From Dama dama (taxonomy: Eukaryota > Chordata > Mammalia > Artiodactyla > Cervidae), in assembly GCF_033118175.1 (NCBI RefSeq), contig NW_026870963.1, positions 1,116,001 through 1,180,000 of the forward strand: DNA of 64,000 nt. The letters run 5' to 3'. The notes beneath the pieces are model-generated. The model saw only the letters and a program-made list of their open reading frames with translations. It was not told the origin of the DNA and searched no databases. The position numbers and the translations under genes are program-made. Below are positions 38,090 through 50,973 of the stretch, in pieces (position 1 is the stretch's first letter; every line of letters begins with the position of its first letter).

Positions 38090-39720
38090 CGGTCTGAAAA
38101 ATGGGAGGAGCATGAAGCGGTGTTGAAAAACATGAAGAGCCTTAAAACGTGTGAAAAACATGAAGAGCTTAAAAGTTGTGAGAAATATGAAGAGCTTCAA
38201 AAGGTGTCAAAAATGAGACGAGCATGAAATGATCTGGAAAATAGCACGAGCATGAAGCGGTGTTGAAAAACATGGGGAGCCTGAAAAGGTGTGAAAAATA
38301 TGAAGAGCTTCAAACGGTTGGAAATACATGAGTAGCATGAAACGGTGTTGAAAAACATGAAGAGCCTGAAAAGGTGGGTAAAATATGAAGAGCTTCAAAA
38401 AGTGTGAAATACATGAAGAGTATGAATCGGTCTGAAAAATAGGAGGAGCATGAAGTGGTGTTTAAAAACATGAAGAGACTGAATAGGTGTGAAAAATATG
38501 AAGAGCTTCAAAAGGTGTCAAAATATGAGGAGCATGAAACGGTCTGAAACATAGGAGGAGCATGAACCGGTTTTGAAAACCATGAAGAGCCTGAAAATGT
38601 GTGAAAAATATGAAGATCTTCAAAACGTGTCAAAATATGAGGAGCATGAAACGGTCTGAAAAACAGGAGGATCATGAAGCCGTGTTGAAAAACATGGGGA
38701 GGCTGCAAAGGTGTGAAAAATATGAAGAGCTTCAAAAGGTTGGAAATACATGAGGAGAATGAAACGGTCTGGAAAATAGGAAGAGCATGAAGCGGTGTTG
38801 AAAAATTTGAAGAGCCTGAAAAGGTGGATAAAATATGAAGAGCTTCAAAAGGTGTCAAAAATATGAGGAGCATGAAACGGTCTGAAAAATAGGAGAAGCA
38901 TGAAGTGGTGTTCAAAAACATGAAGAGCCTGAAAACGTGTGAAAAACATGAAGAGCTTAAAAGTTGTGAGAAATATGAAGAGCTTCAAAATGTGTCAAAA
39001 ATGAGACGAGCATGAAACGGTCTGGAAAATAGGATGAGCATGAAGCGGTGTTCAAAAACATGGGGAGCCTGAAAAGGTGTGATAAATATGAAGAGCTTCA
39101 AAAGGTGTCAAAAATATGAGGAGCATGAAACGGTCTGAAAAATGGGAGGAGCATGAAGCGGTGTTGAAAAACATGAAGAGCCTGAAAACGTGTGAACAAC
39201 ATGAAGAGCTTAAAAGTTGTGAGAAATATGAAGAGCTTCAAAAGGTGTCAAAAATGAGACGAGCATGAAACGGTCTGGAAAATAGGACGAGCATGAAGCG
39301 GTGTTGAAAAACATTGGGAGCCTGAAAAGGTGTGAAAAATATGAAGAGCTTCAAAAGGTGTCAAAAATATGAGGAGCATGAAACGGTCTGAAAAATAGGA
39401 AGAGCATGAAGTGGTGTTGAAAAACATGAAGAGCCTGAAAAGGTGTGAAAAATATGAAGAGCTTCAAAAGGTGTCAAAAATATAAGGAGCATGAAACGGT
39501 CTGAAAAATGGGAGGAGCATGAAGCGGTGTTGAAAAACATGAAGAGCCTTAAAACGTGTGAAAAACATGAAGAGCTTAAAAGTTGTGAGAAATATGAAGA
39601 GCTTCAAAAGGTGTCATAAATGAGACAAGCATGAAATGATCTGGAAAATAGGACGAGCATGAAGCGGTGTTGAAAAACATGGGGATCCTGAAAAGGTGTG
39701 AAAAATATGAAGAGCTTCAA
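38090..39720 (+). repeat. Local cluster of four TTAAAAGTTGTGAGAAAT blocks
   Basis: The variant AAAAGTTGTGAGAAATATGA, followed by GAGACGAGCATG or GAGACAAGCATG, TCTGGAAAATAG and ACATGGGGA or ACATTGGGA, occurs at about 38171, 38959, 39212 and 39578. The uneven spacing (788, 253, 366 bp) suggests repeated exchange within a short interval. Confidence 0.75.
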
Positions 39721-42700
39721 AAGGTTTCAAAAATATAAGGAGCATGAAACGGTCTGAAAAACAGGAGGAGCATGAAACCGTGTTCAAAAACATGAAGAGC
39801 CTGAAAAGTTGTGAAAAATATGAAGAGCTTCAAACGGTTGGAAATACATGAGGAGCATGAAACGGTGTTGAAAAACATGAAGGGCCTGAAAAGGTGGGTA
39901 AAATATGAAGAGCTTCAAAAGGTGTCAAAAATATGAGGAGCATGAAACGGTCTGAAAAATAGGAGGAGCATTAAACGGTGTTCAAAAACATGAAGAGCCT
40001 GAAATGGTGTGAAATATGAAGAGCTTCAAAAGGTGTCAAAAATAGGAGGAGCATGAAACAGTCTGAAAAATAGGAGGAGCATGAAGCGGTGTAAAAAACA
40101 TGAAGACCCTGAAAAGGTGTGAAAAATATGAAGAGCTTCAAAAGGTGTCAAAAATATGAGGAGCATGAAACGGTCTGAAAAATAGGAGGAACATGAAGCG
40201 GTGTTCAAAAACATGAAGAGCCTCAAAAGGTGTGAAAAATATGAAGAGCTTCAAAAGGTGTCAAAATATGAGGAGCATGAAACGGTCTGAAAAATAGGAG
40301 CAGCAGGAAGCAGTGTAATAAACATGAAGAGCCTGAAAAGGTATGAAAAATATGAAGAGCCTCAAAAGGTGTGAAAAAAATGAAGAGCTTCAAAATGTGT
40401 CAAAAATATGAGGAGCATGAAAAGATCTGAAAAATAGGAGCAGCATGAAACGGTGTTCAAAGACATGAAGAGCCTGAAAAGGTGTGAAAAATATGAAGAG
40501 CTTCAAAACGTGTCAAAAATATGAGGAGCATGAAACGATCTGAAAAATAGCATGAGCAAGAAGCAGTGTTGAAAAAAATGAAGAGCCTGAAAACGTTTGA
40601 AAAATATGAGAGCTTCAAAAGGTGTGGAAAATATGAACAGCTTCAAAATGTGTCAAAAGTGAGATGAGCATGAAATGGTCTGAAAAATAGGAGGAGCATA
40701 GGGGTGCTGAAAAACATGAAGAGACTGAAAATGTGTGAAATATATGAAGAGCTTCAAAAGTTGTCAGAAATGATAGAAACATGAAACGTTCTGAAAAATA
40801 GAAGCTGCATGAAACGGTGTGGGAAAACATGAAGAGCCTGAAAAGGTGTGAAAAATATGAAGAGCTTCAAATGGTGTCAAATATATGAGGAGCATGTAAC
40901 GTCCTGAAAAATAGGAGGAGCATGAAACGGTGACCAAAAACATGAGGAGCCTGGAAAGGTGTTATAAATATGAAGAGTTTCAAATCGTGTCAAAAATATG
41001 AGAAGCATGAAACGGTCTGAAAGATAGGAGGAGCATGAAACGGTGATCAGAAACATGAAGAGCCTGAAAAGTTGTGAAAAATATGAAGAGCTTCAAAAGG
41101 TGTCAAAAATATGAGGAGCATGAAACGGTCTGAAAAATAGGAGAAGCATGAAGTGGTGTGGAAAAACATGAAGAGACTGAAAGGTGTGAAAAATATGAAG
41201 AGCTTCAAAAGGTGTGAAATACATGACGAGGATGAAACTCTCTGAAAAATAGGAGGAGCATGAAGTGATGTTCAAAAACATGAAGAGCCTGAAAAGTTGT
41301 GAAAAATATGAAGAGCTTCAAAAGGTGTGAAAAATATGAGGAGCATGAAACGGTCTGAAAAATAGATGCGGCATGAAATGGTGTTGACAAACATGAAGAG
41401 CCTGAAAAGGTGTGAATAATATGAAGAGCTTCAAAAGGTGTGAAATACATGAGGAGTATGAAATTGGCTGAAAAATAGAAGCATGAAGTCGTGTGGAAAA
41501 ACATGAAGAGCCTGAAAAGGTGTGAAAAATAAGAAGAGCTTCAAAAGGAGTGAAATACATTAGGAGCATGATACTCTCTGAAAAATAGGAGGAGCATGAA
41601 GCGGTGTTCAAAAACATGAAGAGCCTAAAAAGTTGTGAAAAATATGAAAAGCTTCAAAAGGTGTCAAAAATGAGATGAGCATGAAACGGTCTGAAAAATA
41701 GGAGGATCATGAAACGGTGTTGAAAAACATGAAGAGCCTGAAAAGGTGTGAAAAATATGAAGAGTTTCAAAAGGTGTCAAAAATATGAGGAGCATGAAAC
41801 GGTCTGAAAAATAGGACGAGCATGAAGCTGTGTTCAAAAATATGAAGAGCCTGAAAAGGTGTGAAAAATATGAAGAGTTTCAAAAGGTATGAAAAATATG
41901 AGGAGCATGAAATGGCCTGAAAAATAGAAGCAGCATGAAACGATGTTGAAAAATATGATGAGCCTGAAAAGGTGTGAAAAATATGAAGAGCTTCAAAACG
42001 TGTCAAAAATATGAGGAGCATGAAACGGTCTGAAAAATAGGAGGAGCAAGAAGCGGTGTTGAAAAAAATGAACAGCCTGAAAACGTTTGAAAAATATGAA
42101 GAGCTTCAAAAGGTGTGAAATTAATGAGGAGCATGAAACGGTCTGAAAAATAGGAGGAACATGAACTGGTGTTGAAAATAATGAAGAGCCTGAAAAGGTG
42201 TTAAAAATATGAAGAGCTTCTAATGGTGTCAAAAATATGAGGAGCATGAAACGGTCTGAAAAATAGGAGGAGCATGAAGCCGTGTTCAAAAACATGAACA
42301 GCCTGAAAAGGTGTGAAAAGTATGAAGAGCTTCAAAACGTGTCAAAAATATGAGGAGCATGAAACGGTCTGAAAAATAGAAGGAGCAAGAAGCGGTGTAG
42401 AAAAACATGAAGAGCCTGAAAACGTGTGAAAAATATGAAGAGCTTCAAAAGATGTGAAAAATATGAAGAGTTTCAAAAGGTGTCAAAAATGAGATGAGCA
42501 TGAAACGGTCTGAAATATAGGAGGAGCATGAAGCGGTGTTGAAAAACATGAAGAACCTGAAAAGGTGTGAGAAATAAGAAGAGCTTTCACAGGTGTCAAA
42601 AATATAAGGAGCATGAAACGGTCTGAAAAAGAGGAGGAGCATGAAGCGGTGTTGAAAAACATGAAGAGCCTGAAAAGGTGTGAAAAATATGAAGAGCTTC

Positions 42701-43539
42701 AAAAGATGTGATAAATATGAAGAGCTTCAAAAGGTGTCAAAATGACATGAGCATGAAACGGTCTGAAAAACAGGAGGAGCATGAAGTGGTGTTGAATAAC
42801 ATCAAGAGCCTGAAAAGGTGTGAAAAATATGAAGAGCTTCAAAAGGTGTGAAATTCCTGAGGAGCATTAAACGATCTGAAAACTATGAGAAGCATGAAGT
42901 GGTGTGGAAAAACATGAAGAGCCTGAAAAGGTGTGAGAAATATGAAGAGCTTCAAATGGTGTCAAAAATATGAGAAGAATGAAACGGTCTGAAAAATAGA
43001 TGCGGCATTAAATGGTGTTGAAAAACATGAAGAGCCTGAAAAGGTGTGAAAAATATGAAGAGCTTCAAAAGGTGTGAAATACATGAGGACCATGAAACGG
43101 GCTGAAAAATAGAAGCATGAAGTGGTGTGGAAAACATGAAGAGACTGAAAAGGTGTGAAAAATATGAAGAGCTTCAAAAGGAGTGAAATATATTAGGAGC
43201 ATGACACTCTCTGAAAAATAGGAGGAGCCTGAAGCGGTGTTCAAAAACATGAAGAGCCTAAAAAGTTGTGAAAAATATGAAAAGCTTCAAGAGGTGTCAA
43301 AAATGAGATGAGCATGAAACGGTCTGAAAAATAGGAGGATCATGAAACGGTGTTGAAAAACATGAAGAGCCTGAAAAGGTGTGAAAAATATGAAGAGTTT
43401 CAAAAGGTGTCAAAAATATGAGGAGCATGAAACGGACTGAAAAATAGGAGGAGCATGAAGCTGTGTTCAAAAATATGAAGAGCCTGAAAAGGTGTGAAAA
43501 ATATGAAGAGCTTCAAAAGGTGTGAAAAATATGAGGAGA

Positions 43540-44662
43540 ATGAAACTGTCTGAAAAATAGAAGCAGCATGAAACGGTATTCAAAACATGAGAGCCTGAAA
43601 AGCTTTGAAAAATGTGAAGAGCTTGAAAAGGTGTCAAAAATATGAGGGCCATGAAACTGTCTGAAAAAGAGGATGAGCAAGAAGCGGTGTTGAAAAACAT
43701 GAAGAGCCTGAAAAGGTGTGAAAAATATGAAGAGCTTCAAAAGGAGTCAAAATATGAGGAGCATGAAACGGTCTGAAAAATAGGAGGTGCAAGAAACGGT
43801 GATCAAAAACATGAACAGCTTGAAAAGGTTTGAAAAATGTGAAGAGCTTGAAACGGTGTCAAAAATATGACGGGCATGAAACTGTATGAAAAATAGGAGG
43901 AGCATGAAACCTTGTTGAAAAATATGAAGAGCCTGAAAAGGTGTGAAAAATATGAAGAGCTTCAAAAGGTGTCAAAATATGAGGAGCACGAAACGGTCTG
44001 AAAAATAGGAGGAGCATGAAACGGTGTTGAAAACATGAAGAGCCTGAAAAGGTGTGAAAAATATGAAGAGCTTCAAAAGGTGTCAAAAATAGGAGGAGCA
44101 TGAAACGGTCTGAAAAATATGAGGAAAATGAAACGGTGTTCAAAAACATGAAAACCCTGAAAAGGTGTGAAATATATGAAGAGCTTCAAAAGATGTCAAA
44201 AATAGGAGGAGCATGAAGCGGTGTAGAAAAACATGAAGAGCCTGAAAAGTTGTGAAAAATATGAAGAGCTTCAAAAGGTGTCAAATATATGTGGAGTATG
44301 AAACGGTCTGAAAAATGGGAGGAGCATGAAGCGGTGTGCAAAAACATGAAGAGCTTGAATACGTGTGAAAAATATGAAGAGATTCAAAAGGTGTCAAAAA
44401 TATGAGAAGCATGAAACGGTCTGAAAAATAGGAGGAGCATGAAGCGGTGATGAAAAAGATGAAGAGCTTGAATACGTGTGAAAAATATGAAGAGCTTCAA
44501 AAGGTGTCAAAAATATGAGGAGCATGAAACGGTCTGAAAAATAGGAGGAGCATGACGCGGATTTGAAAAGCATGAAGAGCCTGAAAAGGTGTGAAATATA
44601 TGAAGAGCTTCAAAAGGTGTAAAAAATATGAGGAGCTTGAAACGGTCTGAAAAATAAGAGGA
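43540..44662 (+). repeat. Upstream flank of L1 copy 3, homologous to flanks of copies 2 and 4
   Basis: The satellite before copy 3 matches the satellite before copies 2 and 4 at private variants: GGAGGTGCAAGAAACGG, GAAACCTTGTTGAAAAATAT, GGTGTAGAAAAACATGAAG, TTGAATACGTGTGAAAAATA and GCGGATTTGAAAAGCATGAA. Homology persists for roughly 1 kb, with unit-sized gaps. The L1 therefore moved together with its satellite neighbourhood. Confidence 0.85.
44650..44662 (+). repeat. 5' target-site duplication of L1 copy 3
   Basis: AAAAATAAGAGGA, identical to the 3' copy at 46104-46116. Confidence 0.88.
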
Positions 44663-45490
44663 TCTGGTTTCCTCAGTGTGTATGCCCAGAAGTGGGATTG
44701 CTGGGTCATATGGCAGTTCTATTTCCAGTTTTTTAAGAAATCTCCACACTGTTTTCCATAGCGGCTGTACTAGTGTGCATTCCCACCAACAGTGTAAGAG
44801 GGTTCCCTTTTCTCCACACCATCTCCAGCATTTATTGCTTGTAGACTTTTGGATAGCAGCCATCCTGACTGGCATGTAATGGTACCTCATTGTGGTTTTG
44901 ATTTGCATTTATCTAATAATGAGTGATGTTGAGCATCTTTTCATGTGTTTGTTATCCATCTGTATGTCTTCTTTGGAGAAATGTCTGTTTTGTTCTTTGG
45001 CTCATTTTTTATTGGGTCATTTATTTTTCTGGAATTGAGCTGCAGGATTTGCTTGTATATTTTTGAGATTAATCCTTTGTCTGTTTCTTCATTTGCTATT
45101 ATTTTCTCCCAATCTGAGGGCTGTCTTTTCACCTTACTTATAGTTTCCTTTGTAGTGCAAAAGCTTTTAAGTTTCATTAGGTCCCATTTGTTTAGTTTTG
45201 CTTTTATTTCCAATATTCTGGGAGGTGGGTCATAGAGGATCTTGCTTTGATTTATGTCGGAGAGTGTTTTGCCTATGTTCTCCTCTAGGAGTTTTATAGT
45301 TTCTGGTCTTACATTTAGATCTTTAATCCATTTTGAGTTTATTTTTGTGTATGGTGTTAGAAAGTGTTCTAGTTTCATTCTTTTACAAGTGGTTGACCAG
45401 TTTTCCCAGCACCACTTGTTAAAGAGGTTGTCTTTTTTCCATTGTATATCCTTGCCTCCTTTGTCAAAGATAAGGTGTCCATAGGTTCGT
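44663..45490 (-). pseudogene. L1 ORF2 remnant, inverted part, copy 3
   Basis: On the minus strand it reads from IFDKGGKDIQWKK through CTTKETISKVKRQPSDWEK and SKIYKQILQLNSRK. It shifts frame at the shared CCCAATAAAAAATG deletion. The next frame runs through CGEKGTLLHCWWECTLVQPL, VWRFLKKLEIELPYDPAIPL and GIHTEETR, then reads straight into satellite, giving a chance open frame of 133 codons (44507-44908). The frameshift near the VWRFLK segment in copy 2 is absent here. Confidence 0.92.
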
Positions 45491-45726
45491 CTGAAAGAGA
45501 CACATGCACCCCAATGTTCATCGCAGCACTATTTATAATAGCCAGGACATGGAAGCAACCTAGATGCCCGTCAGCAGATGAATGGATAAGAAAGCTGTGG
45601 TACATATACACCATGGAATATTACTCAGCCATTAAAAAGAATTCATTTGAATCAGTCCTAATGAGATGGATGAAGCTGGAGCCCATTATACAGAGTGAAG
45701 TAAGCCAGAAAGATAAAGAATATTAG
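45491..45726 (+). pseudogene. L1 ORF2 C-terminal remnant, sense part, copy 3
   Basis: ERDTCTPMFIAALFIIARTW to SEVSQKDKEY, ending at TAG 45724-45726. The last residue is Y where the other copies have H. No catalytic domain is present. Confidence 0.92.
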
Positions 45727-46103
45727 AGCATGCTGACACATGTATATGGAATTTAGAAAGGTGATAATGATAACCCTATATGCAGAACAGAAAAAGAGAC
45801 ACAGAAATACAGAACAGACTTTTGAACTTTGTGGGAGAATGCGAGGTTGGGATATTTCAAAAGAACAGCATGTATGCTATCTATGGTGAAACAGATCACC
45901 AGCCCAGGTAGGATGCACGAGACAAGTGTTCCGGCTTGGTGCAATGGGAAGACCGAGAGGAATCGGGTGGAGAGGGAGGTGGGAGGGGGGATTGGGATTG
46001 GGAATACATGTAAATCCATGGCTGATTCATATCAATGTATGACAAAACCGACTGGGAAAAAAAATAAAAATAATAAAAAAAATTTTAAAAAATAACAATA
46101 AAA
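45727..46103 (+). other. L1 3' UTR and A-rich tail (copy 3)
   Basis: Same 3' UTR as the other copies, with GTGATAATGATAACC near 45762. The tail begins near 46056 and keeps the shared interrupted pattern. Confidence 0.9.
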
Positions 46104-46116
46104 AAAAATAAGAGGA
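46104..46116 (+). repeat. 3' target-site duplication of L1 copy 3
   Basis: AAAAATAAGAGGA followed by GCATGAAATGGTGTTC, identical to the 5' copy at 44650-44662. Confidence 0.88.
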
Positions 46117-49100
46117 GCATGAAATGGTGTTCAAAAACATGAAGAGCCTGAAAAGGTGTTGTAATTATGAAGAGCTTCAAAAGGTGTCAAATATATGAGG
46201 AGCATAAAAGGGTCTGAAACATAGGAGGAGCATGAAGCGGTGTTGAAAAACATGAAGAGCCTGAAAAGGTGTGAAAAATATGAAGAGCTTCAAAAGGTGC
46301 CAAAAATATGAAGAGCATGAAACGGTCTGAAAAATAGGAGGAGCAGGAAACGGTCTGAAAAATAGGAGGAGCATGAAGCAGTGTTGAAAAACATGAAGAG
46401 TCTGAAAAGGTGTGAAAAATATGAAGAGCTTCAAAGGTGTCAAAACTATGAGGAGCATGAAACGGTCTGAAAAATAGGAGGAGCATGAAGCGGTGTTGAA
46501 AAACATGAAGAGCCTGAAAAGGTGTGTAAAATATGAAGAGCTTCAAAATATGTGAAAAATATGAAGAGCTTCAAAAGTTGTCAAAAATGAGATGAGCATG
46601 AAACGGTCTGAAAAATAGGAGCAATAAGCGGTGTTGAAAAATATGAAGAGCCTGAAAAGGTGTAAAAAATAAGAAGAGCTTCTAAAGGTGTCAAAAATAT
46701 GAAGAGCTTCAAAAGGTGTCAAAAATGAGATGAGCATTAAACGGTGTGAAAATATGAGGAGCATGAAGCGGTGTTGGAAATCATGAAGAGCCTGAAAAGG
46801 TGTGAAATATATGAAGAGCTTCAAAAGGTGTCAAAAATATGAGGAGCATGAAACGGTCTGAAAAATAGGAGGAGCATGAAGCGGTGTTCAAAAACATGAA
46901 GAGCCTGAAAAGTTGTGAAAAATCTGAAGAGCTTCAAAAGTTGTCAAAAATATGAGGAGCATGAAACGGTCTGAAAAATACGAGGAGCATGAAGCTGTGT
47001 TCAAAAACATGAAGAGCCTGAAAAAGTGTGAAAAATATGAAGAGTTTCAAAAATGTGAAAAATATGAAGAGCTTCAAAGGTGTGAAATATATTAACAGCT
47101 TCAAAAGGTGTCAAAAATTAGATGAGCATGAAACGGTCTGAAAAATAGGAGGAGCATGAAGTGGTGTTGAAAAACATGAAGATCCTGAAATGGTGTGAAA
47201 TATATGAAGAGCTTCACAATGTGTGAAAAATATGAGGAGCTTCAAAAAGTGTCAGAAATATGAGGAGCATGAAACGGTCTGAAAAATAGGAGGAGCATGA
47301 AATGGTGTTGAAAAACATGAGGAGCCTGAAAAGTGTGAAAAATATGAAAAGCTTCAAAAGCTGTCAAGAATAGGAGGAGCACGAAACGTTCAGAAAAATA
47401 GGAGGAGCAGTAAGCGGTGTTAGAGAACATGAAGAGCCTGAAAAAGTGTGAAAAATATGAAGAGCTTCAAAAGGTGTCAAAAATGAGACGAGCATGAAAC
47501 GGTCTGAAAAATAGGACGAGCATGAAGTGGTGTTGAAAAAAAAGAAGAGCCTGAAAAGGTGTGAAAAACATGAAGAGCTTCAAAAGGTGTCAAAAATATG
47601 AGGAGAATGAAACGGTCTGAAAAATAGGAGGAGCATGAGCGGTGTTGAAAACCATGAAGAGCCTGAAAAGGTGTGAAAAATATGAAGAGCTGCAAAAATG
47701 TGAAAAATATGAAGAGCTTCAAAAGGTGTGAAATATATGAAGAGCTTCAAAAGGTGTCAAAAATTAGATGAGCATGAAACGGTCTGAAAAATAGGAGGAG
47801 CATGAAGTGGTGTTGAAAAAGATGAAGAGCCTGAAAAGGTGTGAAATATATGAAGAGCTTCAAAAGGTGTCAAAAATATGAGGAGCATGAAACGGTCTGA
47901 AAAATAGGAGGAGCATGAAGCGGTGTTCAAAAACATGAAGAGCCTGAAAAGTTGTGAAAAATCTGAAGAGCTTCAAAAGTTGTCAAAAATATGAAGAGCA
48001 TGAAACGGTCTGAAAAATAGGGGGAGGATGAAACGGTGTTCAAAAACATGAAGAGCCTGAAAAGGTTTGAAAAATATAAAGAGCTTCAAAAGGTGTGAAA
48101 ATTATGAGGAGCATGAATCGGCCTGAAAAATAGAAGTAGCATGAAACGGTGTGGAAAACATGAAGAGCTTGAAAAGGTGTGAAAAATATGAAGAGCTTCA
48201 AAATGTGTCAAAAATATGACGAGCATGAAACGGTCTGAAAAATAGGAGGAGCATGAAACGGGGATCAAAAACATGAGAAGCCTGAAAAGGGGTGAAAAAT
48301 ATGAAGAGCTTCAAAAGTGTGAAATCATGAGGAGCATGAAACGGTCTGAAAAATATGAGAAGCATGAAGTGGTGTGGAAAAACATGAAGAGCCTGAAAAG
48401 GTGTGAAAAATATGATGAGCTTCAAAAGGTGTTAAAAATATGACGAGCATGAAACGGTCTGAAAATTTGGAGGATCATGAGCGGTGTTCAAAAACATGAA
48501 GAGCCTGAAAAGGTGTGAACAACATGAAGAGCTTCAAATGGTGTCAAAAATATGAGAAGCATGAAACGGTCTGAAAGATAGGAGGAGCATAAAGCGGTGT
48601 TTAAAATCATGAAGAGCCTGAAAACCTGTGAAAAATATGAAGAGCTTCAAAAGGTGGCAAAAATATGAGGAGCATGAAACATTCTGATAAATAGGAGGAG
48701 CATGAAACCGTGAGCAAAAACATGAGGAGCCTGAAAAGATGTGAAAAATATGAAGAGCTTCAAAATGTGTGAAATTCATGAGGATCATGAAACGGTCTGA
48801 AAAATAGGAGAAGCATGAAGTGGTGTTCAAAAACATGAAGAGCCTGAAAAGGTGTGAAAAATATGAAGAGCTTCAAAAGGAGTCAAAATATGAGGAGCAT
48901 GAAACGGTCTGAAAAATAGGAGAAGCATGAAGTGGTGTTCAAAAACATGAACAGCCTGAAAAGGTTTGAAAAAGGTGAAGAGCTTGAAAAGGTGTCAAAA
49001 ATATGAGGGGCATGAAACTGTCTGAAAAGTAGGAGGAGCATGAAACCTTGTTGAAAAATATGAAGAGCCTGAAAAGGTGTGAAAAATATGAAGAGCTTCA

Positions 49101-49896
49101 AAAGGTGTCAAAATATGAGGAGCATGAAACGGTCTGAAAAATAGGAGGAGCATGAAACGGTGTTGAAATCATGAAGAGCCTGAAAAGGTGTGAAAAATAT
49201 GAAGAGCTTCAAAAGGTGTAAAAATATGAGGAGCATGAAACGGTCTGAAAAATATGAGGAGCATGAAACGGTGTTCAAAAACATGAAAACCCTGAAAAGG
49301 TGTGAAATATATGAAGAGCTTCAAAAGATGTCAAAAATAGGAGGAGCATGAAGCGGTGTAGAAAAACATGAAGAGTCTGAAAAGGCGTGAAAAATATGAA
49401 GAGCTTCAAAAGATGTCAAAAATATGAGGAGCATGACACGGTCAGAAATATAGGAGGAGCATGAAGTGGTGTTGAAAACATGAAGAACCTGAAAAGTTTT
49501 GAAAAATATGAAGAGCTTCAAAAGGTGTCAAATATATGAGGAGTATGAAACGGTCTGAAAAATGGGAGGAGCATGAAGCGGTGTTCAAAAACATGAAGAA
49601 CCTGAAAAGGTGTGAAAAATATGAAGAGATTCAAAAGGTGTCAAAAATATGAGAAGCATGAAACGGTCTGAAAAATAGGAGGAGCATGAAGCGGTGATGA
49701 AAAAGATGAAGAGCTTGAATACGTGTGAAAAATATGAAGAGCTTCAAAAGGTGTCAAAAATATGAGGAGCATGAAACAGTCTGAAAAATAGGAGGAGCAT
49801 GAAGCGGATTTGAAAAGCATGAAGAGCCTGAAAAGGTGTGAAATATATGAAGAGCTTCAAAAGGTGTAAAAAATATGAGGAGCTTGAAACGGTCTG

Positions 49897-49909
49897 AAAA
49901 ATAAGAGGA
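49897..49909 (+). repeat. 5' target-site duplication of L1 copy 4
   Basis: AAAAATAAGAGGA, identical to the 3' copy at 51349-51361. Confidence 0.88.
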
Positions 49910-50737
49910 TCTGGTTTCCTCAGTGTGTATGCCCAGAAGTGGGATTGCTGGGTCATATGGCAGTTCTATTTCCAGTTTTTTAAGAAATCTCCACACTGTT
50001 TTCCATAGCGGCTGTACTAGTGTGCATTCCCACCAACAGTGTAAGAGGGTTCCCTTTTATCCACACCATCTCCAGCATTTATTGCTTGTAGACTTTTGGA
50101 TAGCAGCCATCCTGACTGGCATGTAATGGTACCTCACTGTGGTTTTGATTTGCATTTATCTAATAATGAGTGATGTTGAGCATCTTTTCATGTGTTTGTT
50201 ATCCATCTGTATGTCTTCTTTGGAGAAATGTCTGTTTAGTTCTTTGGCTCATTTTTTATTGGGTCATTTATTTTTCTGGAATTGAGCTGCAGGAGTTGCT
50301 TGTATATTTTTGAGATTAATCCTTTGTCTGTTTCTTCATTTGCTATTATTTTCTCCCAATTTGAGGGCTGTCTTTTCACCTTACTTATAGTTTCCTTTGT
50401 AGTGCAAAAGCTTTTAAGTTTCATTAGGTCCCATTTGTTTAGTTTTGCTTTTATTTCCAATATTCTGGGAGGTGGGTCATAGAGGATCTTGCTTTGATTT
50501 ATGTCGGAGAGTGTTTTGCCTATGTTCTCCTCTAGGAGTTTTATAGTTTCTGGTCTTACATTTAGATCTTTAATCCATTTTGAGTTTATTTTTGTGTATG
50601 GTGTTAGAAATTGTTCTATTTTCATTCTTTTACAAGTGGTTGACCAGTTTTCCCAGCACCACTTGTTAAAGAGGTTGTCTTTTTTCCATTGTATATCCTT
50701 GCCTCCTTTGTCAAAGATAAGGTGTCCATAGGTTCGT
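49910..50737 (-). pseudogene. L1 ORF2 remnant, inverted part, copy 4
   Basis: On the minus strand: RTYGHLIFDKGGKDIQWKK, LNVRPETIKLLEENIGKTL, CTTKETISKVKRQPSNWEK, SKIYKQLLQLNSRK. It carries the CCCAATAAAAAATG frameshift shared with copies 2 and 3, then VWRFLKKLEIELPYDPAIPL and a read-through into satellite. The shared frameshift predates the amplification; copy 1 lacks it. Confidence 0.92.
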
Positions 50738-50973
50738 CTGAAAGAGACACGTGCACCCCAATGTTCATCGCAGCACTGTTTATAATAGCCAGGACATGGA
50801 AGCAACCTAGATGCCCGTCAGCAGATGAATGGATAAGAAAGCTGTGGTACATATACACCATGGAATATTACTCAGCCATTAAAAAGAATTCATTTGAATC
50901 AGTCCTAATGAGATGGATGAAGCTGGAGCCCATTATACAGAGTGAAGTAAGCCAGAAAGATAAAGAACATTAG
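50738..50973 (+). pseudogene. L1 ORF2 C-terminal remnant, sense part, copy 4
   Basis: ERDTCTPMFIAALFIIARTW to SEVSQKDKEH, ending at TAG 50971-50973. Same content as in copies 2 and 3. Confidence 0.92.

Larger units (their letters stand above)
25029..44662 (+). repeat. Satellite array B
   Basis: Same 113-bp satellite and same orientation as array A. The first ~0.9 kb after the L1 aligns with 1428-2220 but has an extra stretch near 25117-25260. Extra d-type subunits (CTTCAAAA followed by GTGTGAAAAATATGAAGAG) are frequent, for example near 25690-25730 and 27330-27380. Variants such as GAGATGAGCATGAAACGG are common. No non-satellite insertion is seen over about 19.6 kb. Confidence 0.96.
44663..46103 (+). 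mobile_element. LINE-1, 5'-inverted, copy 3
   Basis: Inverted ORF2 segment 44663-45490, sense segment from 45491 (CTGAAAGAGACACATGCACC), then 3' UTR and A-rich tail. Inversion joint, 5' end and target-site duplication are the same as in copies 2 and 4. It differs from them by scattered single bases, for example CCAATCTGAGG near 45110 and GTGCAATGGGAAG near 45940. Confidence 0.95.
46104..49909 (+). repeat. Satellite array C
   Basis: About 3.8 kb of the same 113-bp satellite between L1 copies 3 and 4, same orientation. The left end matches the 3' flank of the other L1 copies (GAAGCAGTGTTGAAAAACAT, AGAGTCTGAAAAGG, AATATGTGAAAAATATGAAG). The right end, from about 48880, matches their 5' flank. 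It thus joins a downstream flank to an upstream flank, as a tandem duplication of a segment carrying the L1 would. No other insertion is seen. Confidence 0.96.
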
